64,000 nucleotides of DNA from Pseudomonas frederiksbergensis (GTDB lineage: Bacteria > Pseudomonadota > Gammaproteobacteria > Pseudomonadales > Pseudomonadaceae), in NCBI RefSeq assembly GCF_035751725.1, contig NZ_CP142104.1, positions 3,286,001-3,350,000 on the forward strand, in the 5' to 3' direction. The notes beneath the pieces are model-generated. The model was given only the letters and a program-made list of their open reading frames with translations. It was not told where the DNA came from and made no database searches. Position 1 is the stretch's first letter; each line of letters opens with the position of its first letter. The position numbers and the translations under genes are program-made. Shown piece after piece: positions 27,704 through 37,264 of this stretch.

Positions 27704-29440
27704 TCACAGATTCCCGAGCATTTCCCACAACGAAGCGCCCACCCCGGTGATGCTTTCCCCGGCAATCAATCCCGCCGCCGCCGTGATGGCGAAGCGTTCG
27801 GTCAGACTCGGCCAGCGGCAGCTCACCAGCCAGGTGAGCACGGCGCCGAGGGCCATCATCAGCGACACCGAGGCTGGCAAGACAAATGCCAGGCCGAGGG
27901 CTGCCGTGCTGGGCAAGTAGCGAGCGCGATGGGCCGGCAGCAAGCTATCGAGAATGCCCAACAGCAACCCGGCGAAACCACCGATGAAGATCGCCCAGCG
28001 AATGCTCGCCGACAACGAGTCCAGGCCATGGGTCAGGGTTTGCGCCACGGCTTTCCAGGTGGCGACCGCCGGGGCCGGCCATTCTTCGGTGAGCAGCATG
28101 GTTTGCGGATCGGGGATCAGCGCCAGGTAAGCGAGCACGCCGACGATACTGCCGATGAAAATCCCCAGCGTCTGGGCCAAAAGCTGCTTGCGCGGCGTCG
28201 CGCCGATTGCTCGACCGACCTTGAAATCGTTCATCAAATCCGTGCATTGTCCGGCTGAACCACCGGCGGTATTGGCACTCATCAGATTGATCGGCACCTG
28301 CCCCGGGGCAACGATGCCGAAACTCAATTGGGACAACTGCCCGATAGCGCCAATGGGCGGAATGCCCGTGGCGCCGACCACCCGCGCAGCCACCGCCGCC
28401 AGGCAGATGGCCAAGGGAATGGTCAGCAACGCCATCCACGGATTGATGCCAAACAACATCGCTTGCAGGCTGACCACCAAGACGATTGCCAGCAGAAATC
28501 CGAGGGCAGGCCCGGCCTTTGGCATCGCCCATGTCGCCCCACCGCTGGCCTTGGTAGAGGTGTGCAGCGACCACAACCGGATCGCCAGCGAGGCCAGGGT
28601 CGCGCAAACCATCAGGCTCACGCCCGGCCACAGCAGCCATTCCACCAGCACGGCGAATTGTGGGCCGCTGCTGCCGGGCGGCAACTGCACCAGGCCGTGT
28701 TCGAGCAACCAAGGTGCCAACCCGCCCCACGCCAGCAGCGCGCCGAGCAACAGGGTCAAGCCGACACGGATGCCGATGATGCCGCCAAAGCCCACCAGCA
28801 ACAGTGAAGGGTCCGCCGTGAATGTCAGCCGCTCCAACTGGGCCGTTGGTGACCAGCGTGGAATGGCCCAGACGAAACTATCGACCCACTTGGCCAGGCC
28901 GGACAGGACGGCCGCGCTCAGCAGCACCTTCAGCCGCGTCGCGGCTTCGTGGCCATGGTTGTAGATGTGCAACAGGGTTTCCAGGGTCGCCATGCCCTCG
29001 GGAAACCTCAGCGCCTTGTCGTTGAGCAACGAGGGCCGCAGGTACCAGGCGATCCAGATGCCCAGGAAACTCACTGAAAACACCCAGGCGACCATCGGCA
29101 CAGCCTCGAGTTGCTGGCCGGTCAGCAAGGTGTACGCCGGGATCGGCGCCACCAGCCCACCGGAAATGATCGATGCCGCGGCCGACGCCACTGTCTGGTT
29201 GATGTTGCTTTCGTGCAGCGTCCAGGGCAGCCGCGCAGACGAACGCTTGGCCAGGCCTTGCCAGATGCCGTAGCCGACCAGCAAGGCAATGATCGACATG
29301 TTGAACGACCAGCCGATCTTCAATCCCGCATAGACATTGGAGGGCGTCAGGAGAATACCGAGCACGATCCCGGTGATCACCGCGCGTGGGCTGAACTCGC
29401 GCTCTACAGCGTGCACGTGCAAGGTCGAGGTTTGATCCAT
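27704..29440 (-). CDS. OPT-family oligopeptide/metal-chelate transporter
   Basis: This 578-residue inner-membrane protein has about 14-16 hydrophobic helices. The N-terminal segment ITGIVLGILLTPSNVYAGLKIGWSF carries the NxYxGL pattern of OPT/YSL transporters. An AAGGAA ribosome-binding site precedes the ATG by six bases. It stands alone, separated from the sugar-acid genes by a REPIN. Bacterial OPT proteins import peptides or metal-chelate complexes; this substrate is unknown. Confidence 0.87.
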   Translation of the reverse strand: MDQTSTLHVHAVEREFSPRAVITGIVLGILLTPSNVYAGLKIGWSFNMSIIALLVGYGIWQGLAKRSSARLPWTLHESNINQTVASAAASIISGGLVAPIPAYTLLTGQQLEAVPMVAWVFSVSFLGIWIAWYLRPSLLNDKALRFPEGMATLETLLHIYNHGHEAATRLKVLLSAAVLSGLAKWVDSFVWAIPRWSPTAQLERLTFTADPSLLLVGFGGIIGIRVGLTLLLGALLAWGGLAPWLLEHGLVQLPPGSSGPQFAVLVEWLLWPGVSLMVCATLASLAIRLWSLHTSTKASGGATWAMPKAGPALGFLLAIVLVVSLQAMLFGINPWMALLTIPLAICLAAVAARVVGATGIPPIGAIGQLSQLSFGIVAPGQVPINLMSANTAGGSAGQCTDLMNDFKVGRAIGATPRKQLLAQTLGIFIGSIVGVLAYLALIPDPQTMLLTEEWPAPAVATWKAVAQTLTHGLDSLSASIRWAIFIGGFAGLLLGILDSLLPAHRARYLPSTAALGLAFVLPASVSLMMALGAVLTWLVSCRWPSLTERFAITAAAGLIAGESITGVGASLWEMLGNL

Positions 29441-29667
29441 GCGAATTCCTTATCGGCAAAAACGGCGCGTCCACCCGAGGCGACGACCTAATAAGTGAGC
29501 CTTGTATCGACGGAAGGTTCACCACCCGGTCCTGGCGTGCGCGTGATAGAGCGGTCGTCCCGAGATTGCGGACCGATGCTCAAGCACACCCGCGCCCAGC
29601 CGATAACCTGAGTGACGAAGGCCCTCAGGCCTCGCCCGGCTCTGCTGGTTGCATAGGGTAATGATCA

Positions 29668-30438
29668 ATGGCTTGGCAGCTTAATCGCTTACTGATGTTC
29701 GGCGTCCTGATGCTCCTGGTTGCAGGGGGATCGGCGTTGGCCATCGCGGCAGAGCCGCCGCTGCGCATCGTCACCGAGGAATTGCCGCCGTACAACATGA
29801 CGCAGGGCGGACGCGTGACCGGCATGAGCACCGAGGTGGTCGAGGCCGTGCTCAAGGAGATCGGCGTCGAGGCGTCGATCCAGCCGATGCCCTGGGCGCG
29901 GGCGTACGAACTGGCGCTCAATGAAAGCAACGTCCTGATCTATTCCATCGTGCGCACCCCTGCGCGTGAATCGCTTTTCCAGTGGATCGGTGCCATCGCC
30001 CCGACACAGTGGTATATCTACTCCCTGGCCGAACGGCCAGTGAAGCTCAACTCCCTGGCCGATGCCCATGGGCACCAGATCGCGACCGTAAACCAGGATG
30101 TGGGCGAGCAATATCTGGTCTCGAAGGGCTTTCGCATCGGCGAAGAACTGCAGTCCAGCACCAAGTACGAACACAATTACCGCAAGCTCAAGGTCGATCA
30201 CGTTGAGCTGTGGATTTCCAACGAACTCAACGCGCTCTACCTGACCCGCCAGAACGGCGAGGACCCGGAAAAAGTACTGATCCAGTCGCTGGCGTTGCCC
30301 GAACTGAGCAGTGCCGACGGCCTGAACATGGCGTTCAGCCGCAAGACGCCGCCGCAGACCGTTGAAAAATTCCGCGCCGGCCTGGAGGCCATTCGTCGCA
30401 ACGGCGTCTACGATGCCATCGCGCGCAAGTGGCTGTGA
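29668..30438 (+). CDS. Periplasmic solute-binding protein (amino-acid type, SBP family 3)
   Basis: This 256-residue protein has a signal peptide (1-28, ALAIAAE junction) and a family 3 solute-binding fold (PLRIVTEELPPYNM...IGVEASIQPMPWARAYELAL). No ABC permease or ATPase genes lie nearby. Instead the next gene, one base after its stop, is a membrane diguanylate cyclase, and a second binding protein of the same family follows that. It may act as a ligand sensor for the cyclase rather than as a transport component; this is inferred from gene order. Confidence 0.85.
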   Translation: MAWQLNRLLMFGVLMLLVAGGSALAIAAEPPLRIVTEELPPYNMTQGGRVTGMSTEVVEAVLKEIGVEASIQPMPWARAYELALNESNVLIYSIVRTPARESLFQWIGAIAPTQWYIYSLAERPVKLNSLADAHGHQIATVNQDVGEQYLVSKGFRIGEELQSSTKYEHNYRKLKVDHVELWISNELNALYLTRQNGEDPEKVLIQSLALPELSSADGLNMAFSRKTPPQTVEKFRAGLEAIRRNGVYDAIARKWL

Positions 30439-30439
30439 G

Positions 30440-31780
30440 ATGGACGGCCACGTCAACCCGCCCTCTCCACGCGTACAGGCCAAGACGCTCAGTTCCCTGG
30501 GGCGTCGACTGGTACTGGCGACCCTGCTGTTCTGCCTGTTCTTCACCGTGGCGATGGTCACCTGGCGCACCTGGCTCGCCTGGGAGAGCAACCTGGCGGA
30601 GATGAACTCCGAGCTGGGGCTGATCGACCAGGTTTTCCGCGATACCCTGGCCCACGCCATTTGGGAAATGGACCGCGATTCCCTGGACAAACAGCTCGCC
30701 AGCGTCGCGAAGGCCGCGCCAGTCGGACGCGTGGTGCTGAATGTCCTGCGGCCCGGCCGGTCGCCGGAAATCATCGAACTCAATCGCTACACCACCGGCA
30801 ACGAAGGGGCGGCTCCGGTGCTACAACGCGAACTCATCGCGCAACCCTATCTCGGCGCCCAGGAGAAAGTGGGCGAGCTGACCATCGAAGGCGACAACCA
30901 ACTGCTGTGGCAACGCTTGTGGGGCGAAGCGCGCAGCATTGTCATCACCCAGATCATCCAGTCGATGCTGCTGGCGGGGCTGGTCATGACCATGTTCAAC
31001 CGCCTGGTAACCATCCACGTGGTGCACATCGCCCGGCACCTGGGCGAACTCGCGCCACAAACCCTCAAGCATCACCTCAAGTTGCAGCGCTCGGTGGACC
31101 GCCAGGATGAACTGAGCCTGCTCGAATCCCAGGTCAACGAGCTGCAGGACAATCTCCACGCCCACTTGGAACGCCAGCGCTCGGATGAACTGGCGATTGC
31201 CGCCAGCCGCGATCAGTTGGTCGAGCTGGTCGAGGCGCGCACGGCGGAACTCAAGGCCGCCAACCAGGCCCTTGAAGCCTTGTCCCGCCACGATGCCTTG
31301 ACGGGCCTGGCCAACCGTCGCCATTTCGATCAGTTGAAAGAAGTCGAGTTTCGCCGCGCCATGCGCCACAAGACGCCACTGGCCGTGCTCATGTGCGACG
31401 TCGACTTTTTCAAGATCTACAACGACACCTACGGCCACATGAATGGCGACCAGTGCCTGCAACAGATTGCCGAAACCCTGCGTGACGTATTCGGCCGCTC
31501 TGGTGAATTGACCGCACGGGTCGGGGGCGAGGAATTTGTCGTCGTGCTGCCCAACATCGACGCTGGGCAGGCCTGCGAAGCGGCGCAACGCTTGCGTGAC
31601 GCCCTGGCTGAACGCCAACTGCCCCACAGCGGCTCATCGGTCTCCCCGTTCGTCACGCTGAGCATCGGCGTCGCCGAGCTGGACCCCGAGACCATGGATC
31701 ATTTCGACCAACTGATGCAGCGTGCCGACCAGGCGCTGTACCGGGCCAAGCACCAGGGACGCAACTGCGTCTCTCTCTGA
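30440..31780 (+). CDS. Membrane-bound diguanylate cyclase with periplasmic sensor
   Basis: This 446-residue protein starts at MDGHVNPPS, one base after the binding-protein stop. Two membrane helices (about 23-44 and 167-188) enclose a periplasmic domain of some 120 residues. A coiled-coil linker (about 225-280) and a GGDEF domain (280-446) follow. The active motif is GGEEF at 362-366. The inhibitory site is degenerate (RSGE at 353-356 instead of RxxD), so product inhibition may be weak. Flanking family 3 binding proteins suggest that ligand binding in the periplasm controls cyclic di-GMP synthesis. Confidence 0.88.
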   Translation: MDGHVNPPSPRVQAKTLSSLGRRLVLATLLFCLFFTVAMVTWRTWLAWESNLAEMNSELGLIDQVFRDTLAHAIWEMDRDSLDKQLASVAKAAPVGRVVLNVLRPGRSPEIIELNRYTTGNEGAAPVLQRELIAQPYLGAQEKVGELTIEGDNQLLWQRLWGEARSIVITQIIQSMLLAGLVMTMFNRLVTIHVVHIARHLGELAPQTLKHHLKLQRSVDRQDELSLLESQVNELQDNLHAHLERQRSDELAIAASRDQLVELVEARTAELKAANQALEALSRHDALTGLANRRHFDQLKEVEFRRAMRHKTPLAVLMCDVDFFKIYNDTYGHMNGDQCLQQIAETLRDVFGRSGELTARVGGEEFVVVLPNIDAGQACEAAQRLRDALAERQLPHSGSSVSPFVTLSIGVAELDPETMDHFDQLMQRADQALYRAKHQGRNCVSL

Positions 31781-31804
31781 ACCATCGCCGCTGTCGAGGT
31801 CTGT

Positions 31805-32539
31805 ATGCGCCACTTTCCGATGCTTTGCTCCTGGGTGTTCCTGGCCTTGATCAGTTTCCAAAGCCAGGCGGACACCATCGAAGTCGTGACCGAGGACTCG
31901 CTGTATGCCTATCTGCGCGACGATAAGCTGGCCGGCCCCGGTATCCATATCGCCGCCGAAATCTTGAAGCAGGCCGACCTCGGCGACTTCCACATGGCGT
32001 TGTACCCATGGGCGCGGGCCTATGAAATGGCCTTGCGCGAGCCCAACGTACTGATCTTTCCCCTGGATCGCACTCCGGCCCGTGAAAAGCTGTTCAAGTG
32101 GGTCGGTGAAATCCATCGCTCCACCAGCCGGCTCTACAAGCTGCGTGAAACGGCGCCCATCTCCATCGCCAGCCTCGAAGAAGCCAAGCAGTACAGCATC
32201 GGGGTGATACGCAATGACGCCAAGCAGGTCTATTTGCAAGACCGGGGCTTCAGCCGACTGGTCGTGTCGGCGAACAATCACGACAACTTCCAGAAACTGT
32301 TGAACCGCCAGGTCCAGCTGGTGCCCATGCCGGAGAACACCGCACGCCTGATGAGCCAGGACGCCCAGATGGACTTCAATCTGCTGGAGCAAGTCTACTC
32401 GCTGGACGAGCAGCCCCACCGGGTCTACCTGGCCTTCAGCCTGGGCACGCCGGACGAGACCGTCGCCAAGGCCCAACGCGCTTTCGAACAGCTCAAGGCT
32501 TCGGGTGAAGTGGAGCGGATCATGAAGCAAAAGCGTTGA
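31805..32539 (+). CDS. Second periplasmic solute-binding protein (SBP family 3-like)
   Basis: This 244-residue protein has a signal peptide (1-22, FQSQA junction) and the same overall pattern as the protein two genes upstream: an EVVTEDSLYAYL opening, a shared MxLYPWARAYEMAL segment and FPLDRTPAREKLFKWVGEI. The two are therefore paralogues flanking the cyclase. GAGG lies six bases before the ATG. The three genes probably form one operon (24-base gap). A role in periplasmic sensing is inferred; no transporter partners are present. Confidence 0.82.
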   Translation: MRHFPMLCSWVFLALISFQSQADTIEVVTEDSLYAYLRDDKLAGPGIHIAAEILKQADLGDFHMALYPWARAYEMALREPNVLIFPLDRTPAREKLFKWVGEIHRSTSRLYKLRETAPISIASLEEAKQYSIGVIRNDAKQVYLQDRGFSRLVVSANNHDNFQKLLNRQVQLVPMPENTARLMSQDAQMDFNLLEQVYSLDEQPHRVYLAFSLGTPDETVAKAQRAFEQLKASGEVERIMKQKR

Positions 32540-32622
32540 TCGGTGACAGTGGTCCGCAGCGTTGAACTCTCCCGTCGCAGGCAACGTCTAGGCCATAAGT
32601 GCACAGATGTGGAGGACCTTCG

Positions 32623-33153
32623 ATGAACACGCGCGACGCCGTCCCGGATTCAATCCAGCCCGTGTTGCTGGAACGCAACGACTGGGTGCCCAACAACCCG
32701 CGCCTGCCGGTGATCGTCTACCGTGACGCGGTTGCGACCCAGACCGATGATCTGGCCGCCCGCCTGGAGGAGATTTTCCGCACCAACGGCTGGCCACCGC
32801 AATGGCGCTACGGGATCTACGACTTTCACCACTACCACACCGAAGGCCACGAAGTGCTGGGTGTTGCCAGTGGCGAGGCGCGCTTGATGATCGGTGGCCC
32901 CGACGGCCAAGTCATCGAGGTCAAGGCCGGCGATGTACTGCTGCTCCCCGCCGGCACCGGGCATTGCAACTTGGGCGCAAGCGATGACTTCCTGGTGGTC
33001 GGAGCGTATCCACCCGGCCAGCAGGCCGATATCTGCCGGGAGGCGCCGAGCGAGGCGCAGTTGGCGAACATCGAGGCGTTGCCGTTTCCGGATCGGGATC
33101 CGGTGCAGGGCGCAAGCGGTGGGGTCAGGCAGTATTGGACGGGGGTGCGCTGA
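32623..33153 (+). CDS. Cupin-domain protein
   Basis: This 176-residue cytoplasmic protein starts at MNTRDAVPD, with GGAGG eight bases upstream. A single cupin barrel (about 60-135) shows metal-ligand-like histidines in FHHYHTEGHE and a later His in GTGHCNLG, separated by GDVLLLPAG. Small cupins of this form include isomerases and dioxygenases as well as uncharacterised proteins. The neighbours give no clear clue. Confidence 0.8.
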   Translation: MNTRDAVPDSIQPVLLERNDWVPNNPRLPVIVYRDAVATQTDDLAARLEEIFRTNGWPPQWRYGIYDFHHYHTEGHEVLGVASGEARLMIGGPDGQVIEVKAGDVLLLPAGTGHCNLGASDDFLVVGAYPPGQQADICREAPSEAQLANIEALPFPDRDPVQGASGGVRQYWTGVR

Positions 33154-33183
33154 TTATTGACCGAGCACCTAATCGGCCCATGA

Positions 33184-34089
33184 TCAGCGACCGTAGACCT
33201 TGCGCAACTGCTCTTGGGTCAACGCATCTTCGAACGGCACCGGTACCGATTTCACCGCACCGTAGAGGTTGCGATAGCGCCAGTAATATCCATTACTCAC
33301 CAGTTGGTAGCCGCGCTCGACCACACGTTGACCATCGAGCACATAGCGCAGGGTTTCCTGGGCCGCTTGCGGTGGCGCCGGCAGCATCAGGTCGGTCGCC
33401 AGCACGCGCATCGACTCGTCGATGCACTCGTCGAGTGCCGTCGTCACTTGCGCCAGGTCCAGCGAGCCGTCGTCGATACAGCGTTTGCCACAGCGCCTGA
33501 TCGGCTGGCTGGAAACCTCGATGCGCATGCGATACAACGCGGAACCGGCGATGTCCTGGACCTGCACCTGATTGACCAGCACAAAGCTGCCACGGTCAGG
33601 CGTGAGCATCAGTTTGGGCTCGATCACCAGGCGGGCGCTGATATCGCCCGCGCCTTGCTTGAAGCCGGCCGCCAACGATGCCTGTTGGAAACGCTGCTGG
33701 AGACGCTCCTGCAATGGTACGCCGGCAAGCAGGTCCGCCAACGGTCGTGATTCCTTGGCAGCGGTGTTCTGCGCATCGCGCTGCAAGCTGCCGCTGCCCA
33801 TCTGGGTGTTGATCAGGCTGGCAACCAGCAAGCCGGCAAGCCCCGCGCTGTTGCCGGAACTGGCGACCAGGTTATGGCTCGACGACGCAGCCTTCTGCGC
33901 GGCCTCGGCATCCACTACCGTACTGGCCCCGACAAACGTCTGGGGCAGTTGCAGGTCCACCTTGACCCCGTGGGCCTGGACATAGGACACCGCGTCCGGC
34001 GTCTTGAAACCGGTCGGCGGGGCCGGCTTCTGCGCGCACCCCACCAGCAGCGCAGCCAGCGAACCGGCGACCATCAACACACGGTTCAT
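33184..34089 (-). CDS. Putative lipoprotein, second of a pair
   Basis: I do not recognise this 301-residue protein. It has a lipoprotein signal with lipobox LLVGC (Cys18). A mature part follows with a Gly/Ser/Ala-rich stretch (about 85-115, possibly membrane-interacting) and three closely spaced cysteines near 200 (RRCGKRC and DECID). Its ATG overlaps the stop of another lipoprotein gene in ATGA, so the two are translationally coupled and probably form one envelope complex. The function is unknown. Confidence 0.72.
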   Translation of the reverse strand: MNRVLMVAGSLAALLVGCAQKPAPPTGFKTPDAVSYVQAHGVKVDLQLPQTFVGASTVVDAEAAQKAASSSHNLVASSGNSAGLAGLLVASLINTQMGSGSLQRDAQNTAAKESRPLADLLAGVPLQERLQQRFQQASLAAGFKQGAGDISARLVIEPKLMLTPDRGSFVLVNQVQVQDIAGSALYRMRIEVSSQPIRRCGKRCIDDGSLDLAQVTTALDECIDESMRVLATDLMLPAPPQAAQETLRYVLDGQRVVERGYQLVSNGYYWRYRNLYGAVKSVPVPFEDALTQEQLRKVYGR

Positions 34090-34781
34090 TGTTCGAACGG
34101 CGTGATCATTTGCTGACGGCTCGTGTCCATCGCCTGGTAGAAAGCGTTGGTCAGGTTCGTATAGTTCGGTTCATCCCACTCGCCCTGGGCGGCCTGCAAG
34201 ACGGAGAAAGGTTTGAACCACAGGAGCCTGTTGTCGGCCAGATCGACCACCATGCCCTGCCCACCCACCTGCGCCATGGGGACGCTGGTCGGTACGATGC
34301 TGTAATAGCTGCGGGTAGCGCCGGTTCCCATCACGTTCACCAGCAGCAGGCGATCGACACCGTAGGTGGCCTTGATCGGCGTCAGGTCACGTGTGGTGTA
34401 GCCTTCGCGGAAACTGACTTCCTTATATTTGGTCAGGTCCACCGGCTCGTCGATGCGCTTGGCCTTGTAGCCCTTGGCCTGCAGCTTGGCGACGATGGCA
34501 TCCGGTAGGGTATTGAGGTCGCGGACTTCCCATTTTTCGACGTTATCGCTGAGTTTGCTGTTGACGCCTTTATTGATGGCCAGGTCCAGGAGCCCCTGGT
34601 TACCGGTCAGTGCCAGCACTGGCTCTGGCACCACGTTGATCGCCACGCCGATGGTTGGCTCCTTGGCGTCCCAGAACTGATGATCCAGGGGTACGGGAGG
34701 CTGGACGTGGGCGCAGCCGGTGAGCGCCAGGCAGGCAAGAACGGTAAGGGTTGCGAGGGTGCGAAGCGTACGAAAAGACAT
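34086..34781 (-). CDS. Putative lipoprotein, first of a pair
   Basis: I do not recognise this 231-residue protein. It has a lipoprotein signal with lipobox ALTGC (Cys23) and a soluble domain with beta-rich character (IGVAINVVPEPVLALTG, DRLLLVNVMGTGATRSYYSI). Its stop overlaps the start of the next lipoprotein gene. The upstream 126 bases are A+T-rich and probably hold the promoter. The two proteins are likely partners at the outer membrane; no known system is evident. Confidence 0.72.
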   Translation of the reverse strand: MSFRTLRTLATLTVLACLALTGCAHVQPPVPLDHQFWDAKEPTIGVAINVVPEPVLALTGNQGLLDLAINKGVNSKLSDNVEKWEVRDLNTLPDAIVAKLQAKGYKAKRIDEPVDLTKYKEVSFREGYTTRDLTPIKATYGVDRLLLVNVMGTGATRSYYSIVPTSVPMAQVGGQGMVVDLADNRLLWFKPFSVLQAAQGEWDEPNYTNLTNAFYQAMDTSRQQMITPFEQ

Positions 34782-34907
34782 GTATCAAGTCCCTATGATT
34801 AATCGATGCTGCGTTTATCGGCAGCGACGGCATTAACAATAGTGGCATGATGATATTGTTTTTTTCAATTTCTTTTGTTTTTCATACGCTTTTTCGCCTC
34901 GTTCCTT

Positions 34908-36974
34908 CTAGATCATCGGCGAACTGCTCACCACCCTCAGCGCCAACCCCTCGAACGCGTCCAGCGTGATGGTGAACTCGCCTTCGGGGGTGAGATCGCC
35001 TTCGACCCGTTCATTGATGATGTCCACCACAGGCCCCGGCGCAATATCCGGCAGATGCAGGGTTTCAGTGATGGGTGTCGAGCCGAAATTCAGCGCGGTG
35101 ATTTGCGTGCCTTTGCCGGCCGGCAGTTCATGGACCATGATCAGCAACCCCGGATGCTCGACGTCCGGAACCAGTATCTGCCGGCTCGCGGCGATGTCGT
35201 AGGCCCGACGCGCAGCCAGGATCCTGCGCAATTGCGAGGCGAACGAATCCGGATCCTTCAACTGGCTCGGCAGGCTGCCATACAAGGTCCTTGCCCTGGG
35301 CATCTGCCCGGCCGACAACGGTGCCTCTGGATTGAGATCCACCAAGTCATAGGCGCCACGATGAATCCAGCGCGTGTCACCATCGCGCATCAAATGCTCG
35401 ACCTGTTCCGCCGGCAACGGCAACGCTCCCACCAAGTCCCATCCCGACAAGGCGAAAACGCCCGGCTGCATGGCGTTGAACATCACCAGCAACAGGTGGA
35501 CCTGGCGAATCTGCCGGATATCGGCGGCAGTGATCGCATCGAGATCACGAATGCCCAACGCGGCGGTGATGATGCTGGCCGTGGTGCAGGACACGCCGTT
35601 GGTCACGAACCTCAAGTTGTAAGGCGCATGTTCACCGGACAGGCGCTCGTACATCTGCTCGCGAATGTGTTCGCGCAAGATGCTGCCGGGAAAGGTCTGG
35701 CCTTGGTACAGGTAGGTGTCGTGGGCGTGCAGCGTCCAGAAATGCACCAGCTCCAGGGTCAATTCGTCGTGGTTTTGCAATGCATGGATCAGCGATCCCG
35801 GATCGATGCCAAAGGCGTGCATCTGGCGCAGCATCAACCGCAGGAACTCAGTGTCGCCCATCAGCAATGCGTGTTGGTAGGCCGGGCGCGTGATGAAGTC
35901 ATAGGACAGGTCCGCCCCGCCGTGGGACATCGCGGCGATGTCATCGAGGGTCAGGTTCAGTTCCTGGAAACTGAAACCGCCGGCCTTGCGAATCGCACCG
36001 CCGAGCAACTGGTTGCCCGTAATCGACAACGGATGGCTCTCGGACCAGGCAGTCCCATCGAGCTTGCGTTCCACGCCGAGGAAACCGTTGGCGTCCAGGC
36101 GCAGGATCTTCGCACCCATGCAATCGATGGCGTGCAGCGCATCGCCGATGATCATCTGTTGCGCGGCGAAAGTCGGATCAAGCCAGTTCAGCGACGGCTG
36201 GCCTTCCTTGAAGTAATGCAGGTAGACCCAGCGCCGCGGCTTGCCGTCCACGCCCATGACGACGGGGGTTGCGCTCCAGTCGGTTTCCTTGACCCCGGGC
36301 TCGAAGAAAATCACCCGCTGCAACTGGCCGACGATGTAATGCTTGTCCCGCAGGGCGTCCACCTGCTGAGCGGTGAGGTTCCTGGCGTCGCGCCCCTCCT
36401 CGACTTCGGGCAATAGCGGCCAGTCTTCTTCGCGGATCTCCACCATGTGGTAGAGCCCGGGATAGTCTTCATAGGCCATCTCCGCCAGGCGGAAATCCGC
36501 GCCCTTGCCGGTATGGGACGGGATAACGTCGTCAATGACCACCGCATTGTGGGCGGCGGCCATTCGCGTCAATGCCTGCAACTGGGGCTCAGTGCCCAGT
36601 TCCGGGTCGATGTCGAAGCTGATGCGGTCGAAGTTGCCGTCGATTGTCGGCGTAAAGTCAGTGCCGCGCAGGCCACCGGACCTTTTCAAGGGGCCATTGT
36701 GGATACCCTGGATGCCGATTTTCGACAGCGCATGCCACAGGGTTTCATCCCCCAACGCTTCCAGCACCGTGCCGTCTTCCCGGGTGACGATGGAGGCCGG
36801 GTACGCGGTGAACCACACGGAGGACAACGCCGAGGCATCGCGAGGCCGGGTGTGCGCGAAGGGCTGCTGCCACAGGCGCCCTTGCCCTGAATAAAGCTTG
36901 GCCCGCTGCCTCGCAGCCTTGAGCATCGATTGTTCGACCAGCCAGTCGACATGATTTTTCTCAGCCATCGTCAT
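34908..36974 (-). CDS. treS: Trehalose synthase (maltose alpha-D-glucosyltransferase), GH13
   Basis: This 688-residue cytoplasmic GH13 protein resembles, in length and sequence, the stand-alone trehalose synthase of Pseudomonas stutzeri, which interconverts maltose and trehalose. GH13 regions are visible: [14 protein letters not shown] (region I), [13 protein letters not shown] with the nucleophile Asp (II), FQELNLT with the acid Glu (III) and ALQNHDE (IV). A C-terminal beta domain follows. I chose the ATG at 36974, with AGGTGA eight bases upstream; 36968 is also possible. It stands alone, unlike the TreS-maltokinase fusions common in the genus. Confidence 0.78.
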   Translation of the reverse strand: MTMAEKNHVDWLVEQSMLKAARQRAKLYSGQGRLWQQPFAHTRPRDASALSSVWFTAYPASIVTREDGTVLEALGDETLWHALSKIGIQGIHNGPLKRSGGLRGTDFTPTIDGNFDRISFDIDPELGTEPQLQALTRMAAAHNAVVIDDVIPSHTGKGADFRLAEMAYEDYPGLYHMVEIREEDWPLLPEVEEGRDARNLTAQQVDALRDKHYIVGQLQRVIFFEPGVKETDWSATPVVMGVDGKPRRWVYLHYFKEGQPSLNWLDPTFAAQQMIIGDALHAIDCMGAKILRLDANGFLGVERKLDGTAWSESHPLSITGNQLLGGAIRKAGGFSFQELNLTLDDIAAMSHGGADLSYDFITRPAYQHALLMGDTEFLRLMLRQMHAFGIDPGSLIHALQNHDELTLELVHFWTLHAHDTYLYQGQTFPGSILREHIREQMYERLSGEHAPYNLRFVTNGVSCTTASIITAALGIRDLDAITAADIRQIRQVHLLLVMFNAMQPGVFALSGWDLVGALPLPAEQVEHLMRDGDTRWIHRGAYDLVDLNPEAPLSAGQMPRARTLYGSLPSQLKDPDSFASQLRRILAARRAYDIAASRQILVPDVEHPGLLIMVHELPAGKGTQITALNFGSTPITETLHLPDIAPGPVVDIINERVEGDLTPEGEFTITLDAFEGLALRVVSSSPMI

Positions 36975-37264
36975 GAAAACAATCACCTGTCATAAGGAAA
37001 AGATCGGACCGGCCCTTGGCATTGAAGGTGCCGCTTATGACTCATATGAGGCCGTGGCCCGGTAATCGTTGCATTGAGACGGGCGACGGTGGGTTTCGCT
37101 GGCCGTATTTCGGGGGCGCATCGTTCAGGTCTGTGATCATCGAGCCTGGCCCCACCGCCCCTCATTTCGCCGACGGACTGGATCGCACGACACCGATGGC
37201 CTGCTATGAATCCACTCCGGCTGGCAACCTACTGCGCAGACATCGACACGCAGGCCTGGATGCT

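Noticed and set aside
34875..36416. 513-codon plus-strand frame opposite trehalose synthase
   Set aside because: Antisense frame of a confirmed GH13 gene; composition rich in Arg, Gln and His with no recognisable fold.
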